DNA of 40,430 bases, taken from the NCBI RefSeq assembly GCF_937863595.1, contig NZ_CALMGQ010000167.1, forward strand, positions 1 to 40,430, read 5' to 3'. Position numbers and translations under genes: made by a program. The notes under the pieces are model-generated. The model was not told the DNA's origin and made no database searches. It saw only the letters and a list, made by a program, of their open reading frames with translations. Source of the DNA: an uncultured Cytophaga sp. GTDB lineage: Bacteria; Bacteroidota; Bacteroidia; Cytophagales; Cytophagaceae. Below, piece by piece: positions 33,972 to 40,430 of the stretch (its first letter is position 1; each line of letters starts with the position of its first letter).

Positions 33972-34757
33972 TTACTTCGCTTCCGCCACTAATTTTTTTA
34001 AAGCCGCACCTGGGTCATTTGTTTTCATAAAGGATTCACCAATTAAGAAACCAGTATACCCATGCTTTCTTAATTCAACAATTGTTTTTGGGTCGTCAAT
34101 GCCACTTTCTGACACTTTAATATACCGATCGGGAATATGTTTTGCAACATCAATCGAAGTTTGTATGCTTACTTCAAAAGTTTTTAAGTTTCGGTTGTTT
34201 ACCCCTATAACATCAACCGTATCAATTAAATTTCCTTCTAATTCTTCGGCATTGTGCACCTCAAGTAACACTTCTAAATCTAGTTTGTGTGCATATTCCG
34301 ACAATTCTTTTATACGTTTCGGAGTCAAACACGCAGAAATTAATAAGATAACATCTGCTCCCATAGCACGCGCTTCTTCAATTTGGTATTCGTCTACCAT
34401 AAAGTCTTTGCGTAAAATCGGAATTTGAATCAAGGCACGTGCTTGCAATAAATCTTCCGTTGTTCCGCCAAAAAATTTGGTATCCGTCAAAACCGAACAT
34501 GCGCTAGCGCCTGCTGCTTGATATCCCGTTACAACTTGTTTCAAATCAACATTTGCGTTAATTACACCTTTAGAAGGAGATTGACGCTTATGTTCTGCAA
34601 TTACACCGCTTAAAGCAGGATTACTTAAATACTTTTTAAATGAAAGCGTTGGTCGAGTATATAATGGAGATGCACGAAGATCTTCAACCGAAACAGTTGC
34701 TTTTCGATCGGCAATTTCAATCCACTTATGTTCAATTATTTTATCGAGAATATTCAT
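33972..34757 (-). CDS. trpC: Indole-3-glycerol phosphate synthase
   Basis: TrpC closes the indole ring of CdRP, releasing carbon dioxide. The 261-aa TIM barrel has the family signature AEHKRQSPSKG at residues 54-64, containing the catalytic lysine, and the later motifs VLTDTKFFGG, RKDFMVDEYQ and GVNNRNLKTF, then KVSESGI. I place the start at the ATG at 34757; an in-frame TTG two codons upstream is less likely. A 146-nt gap separates it from trpD. Confidence 0.96.
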   Translation of the reverse strand: MNILDKIIEHKWIEIADRKATVSVEDLRASPLYTRPTLSFKKYLSNPALSGVIAEHKRQSPSKGVINANVDLKQVVTGYQAAGASACSVLTDTKFFGGTTEDLLQARALIQIPILRKDFMVDEYQIEEARAMGADVILLISACLTPKRIKELSEYAHKLDLEVLLEVHNAEELEGNLIDTVDVIGVNNRNLKTFEVSIQTSIDVAKHIPDRYIKVSESGIDDPKTIVELRKHGYTGFLIGESFMKTNDPGAALKKLVAEAK

Positions 34758-34807
34758 GTTCAATTTTATTAATCAATGAATCAAGTGCTTTTCTAAACAA
34801 CTGAAAA

Positions 34808-34838
34808 TTGCCGTGCTTGTGTCTTTTTGACCAAACAC
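34808..34838. repeat. 31-bp diverged repeat shared with the region upstream of trpE
   Basis: This 31-base stretch in the trpC-trpD gap matches 38421-38451 at 26 of 31 positions in the same orientation (both begin TTGCCGTG and contain TCTTTT and GACCAA). The other copy is part of a hairpin. It appears to be a small dispersed repeat, here reduced to one arm. Confidence 0.45.
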
Positions 34839-34903
34839 TCACTACTTTCCAACGTTAGAACTGTCATTTTAAATCTTAACTCAACGACACTCTTTTTATA
34901 AAC

Positions 34904-35890
34904 TTACTTAACAACTTTTTTAAAACAGTCGTATGCCTTGCCGCTTTCTAAGGATTCACGAGCTGTAGCAATGGCATCTAATAAAGAAATATCTGGTTTT
35001 GCTAACGCAATTGCCACACCTGCATTTGCCAACACAACTTCTTTTTGAGCGCGCGTGCCTTTATTTTCCAAAACTTCGATGAAAATTTTGGCAGCGTCTT
35101 CTACTGTTTTACCACCAGATAACTCTTCTGCTTTCCATATATTCAAACCCATATCATCTGGTTGAATAACTCGATCCATGTGATTGGATATTATTTTTAC
35201 GCCACCTGTTAACGATATTTCATCGTATCCATCAAGTGCATGTATGATTGTAAACTTGCTATGTAAACTTTGATGAATGTAACCATACAAACGGGCCAAA
35301 TCTAAATTGAACGTGCCGAGCATATGATAGGTTGGCATGGCTGGGTTTACAAGCGGTCCAAGCATGTTGTAAATGGTACGTATTCCTATTTCTTTACGAA
35401 CAGGCGCAACATTTTTCAACGCAGGGTGAAACAGTGGTGCGTGTAACATACAGAAGTTTGTTTCTTCTATTTGTTTGCGTAACGCCCCTTTGTCATTGGT
35501 AAATGTATATCCCAAATATTCAACGACATTGGAAGAACCACAACTGGATGAAACAGCATAATTACCATGCTTGGCAACTTTGATACCCGCACCCGCTACT
35601 ACAAAACACGATAAGGTGGAAATATTGAACGTATCTTTTCCATCGCCACCGGTTCCAACAATATCTATAGGGTTGTATTCCGATAAATTCGCATCCAAAC
35701 ACATATCCAATAATGCTTCTCTAAATCCTTGAAGTTCAGCAACGGTGATACTGCGCATCATATATACAGAAATGAATACTGCAACTTGAGCTGGGTTGAT
35801 GGTCCCGTTTCCGATTGCCAACATTGCATTTTTAGCCTCGTCTTTTGTTAAACGATAATGACTGGTAAGCTTCTGTAATAATTCTTTCAT
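34904..35890 (-). CDS. trpD: Anthranilate phosphoribosyltransferase
   Basis: TrpD joins anthranilate with PRPP. The 328-aa protein has the PRPP-binding loop GTGGDG at residues 79-84 within DIVGTGGDGKDTFNIST, and KHGN at 107-110 followed by SSSCGSSNVVEYLG. RKEIGIRTIYNMLGPLVNPA is also present. I take the ATG at 35890 (MKELLQKL) as the start, since the upstream frame begins only with TTG. It is not fused to trpG. The 267-nt gap to trpG holds repeat copy B. Confidence 0.96.
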   Translation of the reverse strand: MKELLQKLTSHYRLTKDEAKNAMLAIGNGTINPAQVAVFISVYMMRSITVAELQGFREALLDMCLDANLSEYNPIDIVGTGGDGKDTFNISTLSCFVVAGAGIKVAKHGNYAVSSSCGSSNVVEYLGYTFTNDKGALRKQIEETNFCMLHAPLFHPALKNVAPVRKEIGIRTIYNMLGPLVNPAMPTYHMLGTFNLDLARLYGYIHQSLHSKFTIIHALDGYDEISLTGGVKIISNHMDRVIQPDDMGLNIWKAEELSGGKTVEDAAKIFIEVLENKGTRAQKEVVLANAGVAIALAKPDISLLDAIATARESLESGKAYDCFKKVVK

Positions 35891-35933
35891 AAAATATATC
35901 AATCAAATTGATCTTGTATGTACTCTGTTCATT

Positions 35934-36083
35934 CTGGCGCCTACAGTGTGGTCTGTAACACACAGATCACCATTATTGCGTTTATTATTTCACAGTCTTT
36001 GACTACATTTTTATTAAACGATATGCAGTCAAAGACTGCTGAATGCAAGACACCAGTGACGCTTCGCTTAACACTGGCGCCAG
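35934..36083. repeat. Palindromic intergenic repeat, copy B, inside the trp operon
   Basis: A nested inverted structure lies between trpG and trpD. The outer arms are CTGGCGCC at 35934-35941 and GGCGCCAG at 36076-36083. The inner arms are CAGTCTTTGACT at 35993-36004 and AGTCAAAGACTG at 36027-36038, and the centre contains TTTTATTAAAC. The inner part and the flank GACACCAGT match copy A at 8252-8332. Each inner arm is a mini-hairpin (AGTC, TTT, GACT). A further imperfect hairpin (GTGGTCTGT with ACAGATCAC) lies at about 35948-35970. Confidence 0.7.
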
Positions 36084-36157
36084 GAAAGTTTTATCTATTT
36101 CAGTCTGTGTGTCACTAACTGAGGTGCAAATCCCTTCCGTTTGGAATTTGTTTTTTG

Positions 36158-36751
36158 TTATTTGGAATTTGTCCCCTTGGACTCGAGCCAGTTCTGCATC
36201 ATTTTTTCTCCAAATTCTGTTAAGATAGATTCTGGGTGAAACTGAACACCTACGATGTCCAATGTTTTATGTCTCAATGCCATAATTTGTCCTTGTTCAT
36301 CTACAGCAGTTACCAGTAAACTTTCAGGGAAATTTTTCTGATCCACAACCCAAGAATGATATCTACCTGTTGTTATTTCATCGGGTATGCCTTCAAATAG
36401 AATACCTTTATCCAAGATTTTTGTTTTTGTTGCTACGCCGTGGTACACTTTCTCAAGATTTGTTAGCGTGCCGCCAAAAGATTCGCCAATGGCTTGCAAT
36501 CCTAAGCATACACCAAAAATACTTTTCTTGCCCGCAAATGTTTTTATAACATTTAATAAGATACCTGCTTCGGAAGGAATACCCGGTCCTGGAGATAATA
36601 GTATTTTATCAAAACGTTCTATTTCTTTAAGGGTAATTTTATCGTTGCGATGTACTTCCACATTTTTATAACCTAATGCTTTAATTATATGCACTAAATT
36701 ATACGTGAAGGAATCGTAATTATCTAAAACCAATATGGATATATCTTTCAT
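36158..36751 (-). CDS. trpG: Anthranilate synthase glutaminase component
   Basis: TrpG releases ammonia from glutamine for anthranilate synthase. The 197-aa class I amidotransferase has the triad Cys82 (GVCLGLQAIGE), His172 and Glu174 (QFHPESIL), and the oxyanion motif LSPGPGIPSEAG. It starts 16 nt after the trpE stop, consistent with co-translation of the two subunits. The same type may also serve folate synthesis (PabA), but its operon position favours TrpG. Confidence 0.96.
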   Translation of the reverse strand: MKDISILVLDNYDSFTYNLVHIIKALGYKNVEVHRNDKITLKEIERFDKILLSPGPGIPSEAGILLNVIKTFAGKKSIFGVCLGLQAIGESFGGTLTNLEKVYHGVATKTKILDKGILFEGIPDEITTGRYHSWVVDQKNFPESLLVTAVDEQGQIMALRHKTLDIVGVQFHPESILTEFGEKMMQNWLESKGTNSK

Positions 36752-36767
36752 AGTTGTATCTGCAAAA

Positions 36768-38183
36768 TTAAATTTCTTCTGCCATTTGAATGGCTTTTTT
36801 AAGTGCGGCTAATTTATTGTTTACTTCTTCCAACTCGCTATTGATGTCAGATAAATCAACAACACCTGCACCTGCTTGATAGAATAAAATATTGTCTTTA
36901 CTCATAATGGTTCGAATCATGATAGCATGATTGAATTCTCCGTTAAAACCAATGAAGCCAATTGCACCCCCATAATACCCACGATTGCCGTGTTCGTTGC
37001 GGTCAATGATTTGCATTGCATTGTGCTTCGGTGCTCCAGACAATGTACCTGCAGGGAATGTATCACCGACAATGTTCATAAAGGCATCTTTATTATCCAT
37101 TTTGCCCGTTACTTTGGAAACCAAATGGATAACGTGTGAATAGTATTGAACTTCTTTTAATGTTTCTACTTGTACATCGTGGCAATGGCGACTTAAATCA
37201 TTACGAGCCAAATCAACCAACATAATGTGTTCTGAATTTTCTTTTGGATCATTCAATAACTGCATGGCTAAGTCGTAATCTTTTACATCATCGCCTGTTC
37301 TGCGAAATGTTCCTGCAATTGGATAAATTGTTGCTTTATCGTCTTTTACAACAATTTGCGCTTCAGGCGAAGATCCGAACAAACGGAAACTGCCGTAATC
37401 AAAATAAAATAAATACGGAGATGGATTTATAGAACGTAAACTTCTATACACGTTAAAATCATCACCTATATATTGTCTGGAGAATCTTCTGGATAGTACA
37501 ATTTGAAAAACATCTCCACGTCTGCAATGTTCTTTCCCTTTTTGCAGAACTTTTAAAAATTCTTCATCTGTAAAATTAGACTCTTCGCGATCTGCTAATC
37601 TAAATTCATACGAAGCAAAATTGCGACTATTTAAATACGCTTCAATTTGAGCAATGGAGCTGCCATCTGTATATTCCGTTCCTTCAGGATAGTTTTCAAT
37701 AATGGTTAATTCATTATTAAAGTGATTAAAAACAAGGATGAAGCGGTAAATGTGATATTGTAAATCTGGAATTTTTCGATATTCTGTTTCGAACGTTTTA
37801 ATTTTAATATCTTCAAAATAGCGTACTGCATCGTAAGAAGTATATCCAAAAATTCCACTACTAGTAAAGGGGAACTTCTTATCATCAACCTTAAAGCGTT
37901 TAACAAATTTGGTTATTTGCTCGGCAACATTTACTTCTTCAATATCTGTATCCTTAGTTGTGCCGTCTGGATAGTATTCAGAAAAATAGCCTTTATCAAT
38001 TTTAATTCCGGCGATTGGATTGCAACAGATATAGGAATAGATATCTTGATTGCCATGATAATCCGAACTTTCAAGTAACATGGTCTGCGGAAACTTATCG
38101 CGAAGTTTCAGGTACATACTTACAGGTGTAGTGGTATCGGCAAGTATTTTTTTATAAGTAAGCTTTAATGTATAAGTTTTCAT
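36768..38183 (-). CDS. trpE: Anthranilate synthase component I
   Basis: TrpE makes anthranilate from chorismate and is the committed step. I start it at the ATG at 38183 (MKTYTLKLTYKK), giving 471 aa. The longer frame from a GTG at 38270 would translate the attenuator hairpin and is rejected. The Trp feedback element LLESS is at residues 36-40, and the C-terminal chorismate-binding domain has FLKVLQKGKEHCRRGDVFQIVLSRR-type sequence (shown in part), SPSPYLFY-like NPSPYLFYF, GSSPEAQ, PIAGTFRRT and GAPKHNAMQIID. It heads the trp operon behind the leader-peptide attenuator, so it should be controlled by attenuation and by feedback. Confidence 0.96.
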   Translation of the reverse strand: MKTYTLKLTYKKILADTTTPVSMYLKLRDKFPQTMLLESSDYHGNQDIYSYICCNPIAGIKIDKGYFSEYYPDGTTKDTDIEEVNVAEQITKFVKRFKVDDKKFPFTSSGIFGYTSYDAVRYFEDIKIKTFETEYRKIPDLQYHIYRFILVFNHFNNELTIIENYPEGTEYTDGSSIAQIEAYLNSRNFASYEFRLADREESNFTDEEFLKVLQKGKEHCRRGDVFQIVLSRRFSRQYIGDDFNVYRSLRSINPSPYLFYFDYGSFRLFGSSPEAQIVVKDDKATIYPIAGTFRRTGDDVKDYDLAMQLLNDPKENSEHIMLVDLARNDLSRHCHDVQVETLKEVQYYSHVIHLVSKVTGKMDNKDAFMNIVGDTFPAGTLSGAPKHNAMQIIDRNEHGNRGYYGGAIGFIGFNGEFNHAIMIRTIMSKDNILFYQAGAGVVDLSDINSELEEVNNKLAALKKAIQMAEEI

Positions 38184-38211
38184 AAATGTATTTCTAAAGG
38201 GCGTATAAAAG

Positions 38212-38247
38212 AAAAAGAGGCTTGCCGTGAACAGCAAGCCTCTTTTT
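38212..38247 (-). terminator. trp attenuator terminator hairpin
   Basis: On the minus strand, AGAGGCTTGC at 38243-38234 pairs perfectly with GCAAGCCTCT at 38225-38216, extended by four A-T pairs, around the 8-nt loop TGTTCACG. The 3' side reads TCTTTTTCTTTT, a U-rich tail. It lies 45 nt after the leader peptide stop and 28 nt before the trpE ATG. Its loop plus two stem bases can pair instead with an upstream leader segment (38275-38285), forming an antiterminator. Confidence 0.9.
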
Positions 38248-38291
38248 TGATATATTTTCAAACAGGACACAGCAGCATGTTCACGAACCGA

Positions 38292-38339
38292 TTAGTTCAC
38301 GCACCACCACCATTGTTTTGTTCCTGTCATTGTCTTCAT
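38292..38339 (-). CDS. trpL: trp operon leader peptide TrpL with three consecutive Trp codons
   Basis: The minus strand has ATG at 38339 and 15 codons, MKTMTGTKQWWWCVN, ending in TAA. Codons 10-12 (38304-38312) are TGG TGG TGG. A peptide of this size with three tandem Trp codons just before a terminator hairpin and trpE is the hallmark of ribosome-mediated attenuation. When charged tRNA-Trp is scarce, the ribosome stalls on these codons, leaving downstream RNA free to form the antiterminator. No Shine-Dalgarno site is present, and the promoter -7 box ends 5 nt before the ATG, so the mRNA is probably leaderless or nearly so. A second ATG at codon 4 is a possible alternative start. Confidence 0.9.
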   Translation of the reverse strand: MKTMTGTKQWWWCVN

Positions 38340-38344
38340 GGTTA

Positions 38345-38375
38345 CAAAGATATGGGGGAATTTTCAATTTCCAAA
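38345..38375 (-). promoter_or_regulatory. Consensus promoter of the trp operon
   Basis: The minus strand reads TTTG (38375-38372), exactly 19 nt, then TATCTTTG (38352-38345). Both boxes match the Bacteroidota primary sigma consensus TTTG/TAnnTTTG at the usual spacing. The -7 box ends 5 nt before the leader peptide ATG, placing the transcription start at or very near that codon. Confidence 0.85.
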
Positions 38376-38419
38376 CGCAGATACCAATAATTTTTAATAA
38401 GGCTGCCAAAGAGCTTATG

Positions 38420-38474
38420 TTTGCCGTGTTTATATCTTTTCGACCAACCACTTGCTAAAAGACACAAAGGCAAA
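38420..38474. repeat. Imperfect hairpin between the trp promoter and lysA
   Basis: TTTGCC at 38420-38425 pairs with GGCAAA at 38469-38474, and TTT plus a TCTTTT segment on the left pair with AAAAGA plus AAA on the right, with a GTG bulge. Two A-C oppositions become G-U wobbles if the minus strand is transcribed. The left arm matches the repeat at 34808-34838. The role is unknown. Confidence 0.45.
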
Positions 38475-38588
38475 CCGCATAGGTATATTTTGCTGGACCC
38501 AAATTCAACCCCGAACCACTTATAACTCCATTTTTTAAATATGTATGAAAACATTCTTCTCAATTTTAACAATACGCATTATGCTTAG

Positions 38589-38596
38589 TATATTTG
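38589..38596 (+). promoter_or_regulatory. -7 box of the lysA promoter
   Basis: TATATTTG matches TAnnTTTG exactly. It ends 24 nt before the ATG at 38621, predicting a start near 38602. This argues that the in-frame TTG at 38594, which lies within the box, is not the lysA start. No TTTG is found at -33. Confidence 0.6.
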
Positions 38597-38620
38597 CAAT
38601 TCAATTTTATAATATCATTT

Positions 38621-39853
38621 ATGCAAACAACCAATAGTATGTATGCTTTTCAAGGAGTTTCCTTGATAGAATTGGCAACCGAATATGGAACGCCTTTATA
38701 TGTTTATGATAGTGAAAAAATTCTTTCCCAGTATAAACGTTTGCATAATGCTTTTTCTGGCGTAGATGTTCGTATTAAATATGCTGCAAAGGCATTAACC
38801 AATCAAACGATTTTAAAATTATTGAAAGGTGCTGGTGCAGGAGTTGATGTTGTTTCAATTCAAGAATTGGAATTGGCATTGAAAGCGGGGTTCGTTGCAT
38901 CGGATATTATGTTTACACCTAACTGCGTTGATTTTTCAGAAATCGAACAAGCAGTTACATTAGGCGTTCAGATAAATATTGATAACCTGCCATTCTTAAT
39001 GGAGTTTGGAAAAAAATATGGAAGTAGCGTTCCGTGTTGCGTTCGCATCAATCCGCATATAGATGCAGGTGGAAATATTAAAATCATGACAGGGCACAAA
39101 GGTTCTAAATTTGGAATCTCCATTGAACAAGTGAATCAGATTTATGAAATTGTAGACGAATATGCAATTGTTGTAAATGGCGTGCATGTGCACAGTGGTT
39201 CTGATTTTAAAAATGCAGAAGCCTTTGTACGCGCCGCAGAAGTAGTTTATTCTGTAGCAATGCAATTTGACACATTAACATTTTTAGACTTCGGTAGTGG
39301 CTTTAAAGTTTCATACAAAGAAGGAGATCATGTGACCGATATCGAAGAGCTGGGAAAAAAAATGAGCGAATCATTTAATGCCTTTTGTTTGAACTATGGC
39401 AAGAAATTAGATATATGGTTTGAGCCAGGTAAGTTTTTAGTAAGTGAATCTGGAATGTTGTTGGTAAGTTGTACCGTTATAAAAGAAACACCAGCGTGTA
39501 ATTTCATTGGTGTAAACTCTGGTTTAAATCATTTGATCCGGCCGATGATGTATGGCTCACATCACGATATTGTAAACGTGAGTAATCCAGATGGCGATAA
39601 ACATATGTATACCGTAGTTGGCTATATATGCGAGACTGATACGTTTGGTTCGGATTTATTTATTGAAGAAACGAAAGTAGGAGATATCATAGGTTTGAAA
39701 AATGCGGGTGCCTATGGTTTCAGTATGAGTTCAAATTATAATTCTAGATTTAGACCTGCAGAAGTTATTGTTCATAAAGGCAAACATCATTTGATTCGCA
39801 AACGCGAAACGATGGAAGATTTACTAAAAAATCAGATCGAAATCGATTTATAA
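38621..39853 (+). CDS. lysA: Diaminopimelate decarboxylase
   Basis: LysA decarboxylates meso-diaminopimelate to L-lysine, the last step of lysine synthesis. From the ATG at 38621 the protein has 410 aa, close to the E. coli length of 420. It is a fold III PLP enzyme with the PLP lysine at about residue 57 (IKYAAKALTN), the phosphate-binding region GSGFKV, HVHSGSDF, the motif EPGKFLVSESG and the substrate-contact segment CETDTFG near the end. It is divergent from the trp operon; the two promoters are about 215 bp apart. A strong terminator lies 67 nt after its stop. Confidence 0.96.
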   Translation: MQTTNSMYAFQGVSLIELATEYGTPLYVYDSEKILSQYKRLHNAFSGVDVRIKYAAKALTNQTILKLLKGAGAGVDVVSIQELELALKAGFVASDIMFTPNCVDFSEIEQAVTLGVQINIDNLPFLMEFGKKYGSSVPCCVRINPHIDAGGNIKIMTGHKGSKFGISIEQVNQIYEIVDEYAIVVNGVHVHSGSDFKNAEAFVRAAEVVYSVAMQFDTLTFLDFGSGFKVSYKEGDHVTDIEELGKKMSESFNAFCLNYGKKLDIWFEPGKFLVSESGMLLVSCTVIKETPACNFIGVNSGLNHLIRPMMYGSHHDIVNVSNPDGDKHMYTVVGYICETDTFGSDLFIEETKVGDIIGLKNAGAYGFSMSSNYNSRFRPAEVIVHKGKHHLIRKRETMEDLLKNQIEIDL

Positions 39854-39920
39854 AAAAAAAGTTTAAAATATTTTAAAATTTTTAAAAATATTTTTTAGCT
39901 TGTTTTGACATCAAAAATTT

Positions 39921-39958
39921 AAGGTCCTGTAAAAGCTTTTTTTATAGGACCTTTTTTT
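39921..39958 (+). terminator. lysA terminator
   Basis: AAGGTCCT at 39921-39928 pairs with AGGACCTT at 39946-39953, and inner TAAAA and TTTTA segments can pair too. A T7 tract (39952-39958) follows. It lies 67 nt after the lysA stop. Confidence 0.85.
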
Positions 39959-39991
39959 ATAATTCATACAATGCTTATGAGTAAAGGGGTA

Positions 39992-40044
39992 TAGAAGTTT
40001 TTTGTTTTTTCTTATGAATGTTTTTTAGAAAAAAAAAACTTCTA
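39992..40044. repeat. AT-rich inverted repeat
   Basis: TAGAAGTTTTTT at 39992-40003 is inverted at the right end as AAAAAACTTCTA (40033-40044). Further T-rich and A-rich stretches between can extend the pairing imperfectly. It lies between a terminator and the next promoter region. It may be a second, weaker terminator or a protein-binding AT element. Confidence 0.4.
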
Positions 40045-40195
40045 ACAACTATAACCTTTTAAGTTATCCACCGTTAAAGAAGTGGGAAACGTAGTTGGTT
40101 GGTTGTTTGGTATTTGGAAGTTTAAAAAAATTTATATAGTATTGAATTAACTTTTAGTCGAGTATTTTTTATATAGGATTTATTTTATTACAAAA

Positions 40196-40202
40196 AAGGA
40201 GG
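40196..40202 (+). promoter_or_regulatory. Strong Shine-Dalgarno site, unusual for this phylum
   Basis: AAGGAGG lies 8 nt before the ATG at 40211, a full-strength site at ideal spacing. None of the other genes in this window that I checked has a comparable site, which fits the general rarity of such signals in Bacteroidota. It decides the start of the following gene. Confidence 0.8.
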
Positions 40203-40210
40203 ATTACATC

Positions 40211-40430
40211 ATGGCAAAAGCAAAAGCTCCCGCTAAGAAATCAGTTGCGAAAAAAGTAGCAGCTAAAAAACCAGTAGCTAAAAAAGCAGCGGTAAAAAAA
40301 GTAGCAGCTAAAAAAGTAGCAGCTAAAAAACCAGCAGCTAAAAAAGTAGCTAAAAAAGCAGCAGCTAAAAAGCCTGCAGCTAAAAAAGTAGCTAAAAAAG
40401 CAGCAGCTAAAAAGCCTGCAGCTAAAAAAG
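40211..40430 (+). CDS. Lys/Ala-rich histone H1-like DNA-binding protein (partial, 3' end cut)
   Basis: The first 73 codons are visible and the frame runs off the window. After MAKAKAPAKKS the protein is made of AAKK, VAKK and PAAKK units, almost only Lys, Ala, Val and Pro. This is the composition of histone H1-like tails (HctB, AlgP and related proteins), which bind DNA non-specifically and compact the nucleoid. Two exact 42-bp copies (40346-40387 and 40388-40429) encode a 14-residue unit, so repeat number may vary between strains. The strong Shine-Dalgarno site suggests high or specially controlled translation. Whether a globular domain follows is outside the window. Confidence 0.85.
   Translation, partial: MAKAKAPAKKSVAKKVAAKKPVAKKAAVKKVAAKKVAAKKPAAKKVAKKAAAKKPAAKKVAKKAAAKKPAAKK

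Larger units (their letters stand above)
39854..40210. other. Intergenic gap between lysA and the Lys/Ala-rich gene
   Basis: These 357 bases contain the lysA terminator, an AT-rich inverted repeat at 39992-40044, a run of TTGG-type repeats near 40097-40118, and the ribosome site of the next gene. The promoter of that gene should be here, but no clear TAnnTTTG box is visible. Confidence 0.5.

Noticed and set aside
34758-34763. TTG start for trpC at 34763
   Set aside because: An ATG follows two codons later and gives the normal TrpC start.
35891-35902. TTG start for trpD at 35902
   Set aside because: The ATG at 35890 gives a normal TrpD start and is the stronger start codon.
36139-36171. Direct repeat TTTGGAATTTGT at the trpG end as a recombination site
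   Set aside because: It is only 12 bases and AT-rich, one copy is coding, and no integrase is nearby.
38184-38270. N-terminal extension of TrpE from a GTG at 38270
   Set aside because: It would translate through the attenuator hairpin and U-rich tail, and the added residues do not resemble TrpE. The ATG at 38183 matches the family start.
38594-38620. TTG start for lysA at 38594
   Set aside because: The codon lies inside the TATATTTG promoter box, upstream of the expected transcription start; the ATG at 38621 is better.

Overview
The window reads as chromosome of a Bacteroidota bacterium, most likely a Cytophaga-type member of the Cytophagales. The reasons are low GC, three secreted proteins with C-terminal type IX secretion (T9SS) sorting domains, a PorZ-like T9SS component, promoters of the Bacteroidota form (TTTG, about 19 nt, TAnnTTTG), near absence of Shine-Dalgarno sites, and a complete mreBCD-PBP2-RodA elongation operon as expected for a rod. 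The genus is inference. I saw no rRNA, tRNA, CRISPR array, phage or insertion sequence.

Layout. 1-5.2 kb: the tail of an unknown membrane protein, a 47-aa membrane peptide of the lmo0937 type, and a 1432-aa secreted multidomain protein (CARDB-like, CUB-like, Ig-like and NHL domains, T9SS tail). 5.2-10 kb: metE diverging from an Lrp/AsnC regulator, a T9SS cargo protein, and a decayed second copy of the regulator's 3' end. 10-13.7 kb: xseAB, a DinB-like protein and an amtB ammonium transporter. 13.8-18.3 kb: a DUF2520 protein, a KdsC-like phosphatase and a UbiA prenyltransferase, then purN-purH. 18.4-24 kb: mreB-mreC-mreD-mrdA-rodA, closed by a perfect 52-bp palindrome. 24-30.2 kb: an unknown cytoplasmic protein, porZ-recO, and a minus-strand set made of a lipoprotein, a small membrane protein and a small secreted protein. 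30.3-38.4 kb: the whole tryptophan pathway on the minus strand in the order trpE-trpG-trpD-trpC-trpF-methyltransferase-like-trpB-trpA. 38.6 kb to the end: lysA, then the start of a Lys/Ala-rich histone H1-like protein cut by the window edge.

The best regulatory find precedes trpE. A consensus promoter lies 5 nt before an ATG that opens a 15-codon leader peptide with three consecutive Trp codons. A hairpin with a U-rich tail follows, and the leader RNA can form mutually exclusive pairings. This is a complete ribosome-mediated trp attenuator, on a transcript that may be leaderless. It should switch all seven trp genes, and the embedded methyltransferase-like gene, by charged tRNA-Trp level.

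A second theme is small palindromic repeats in intergenic gaps, including three gaps inside the trp operon. One family is present twice, about 27.7 kb apart.
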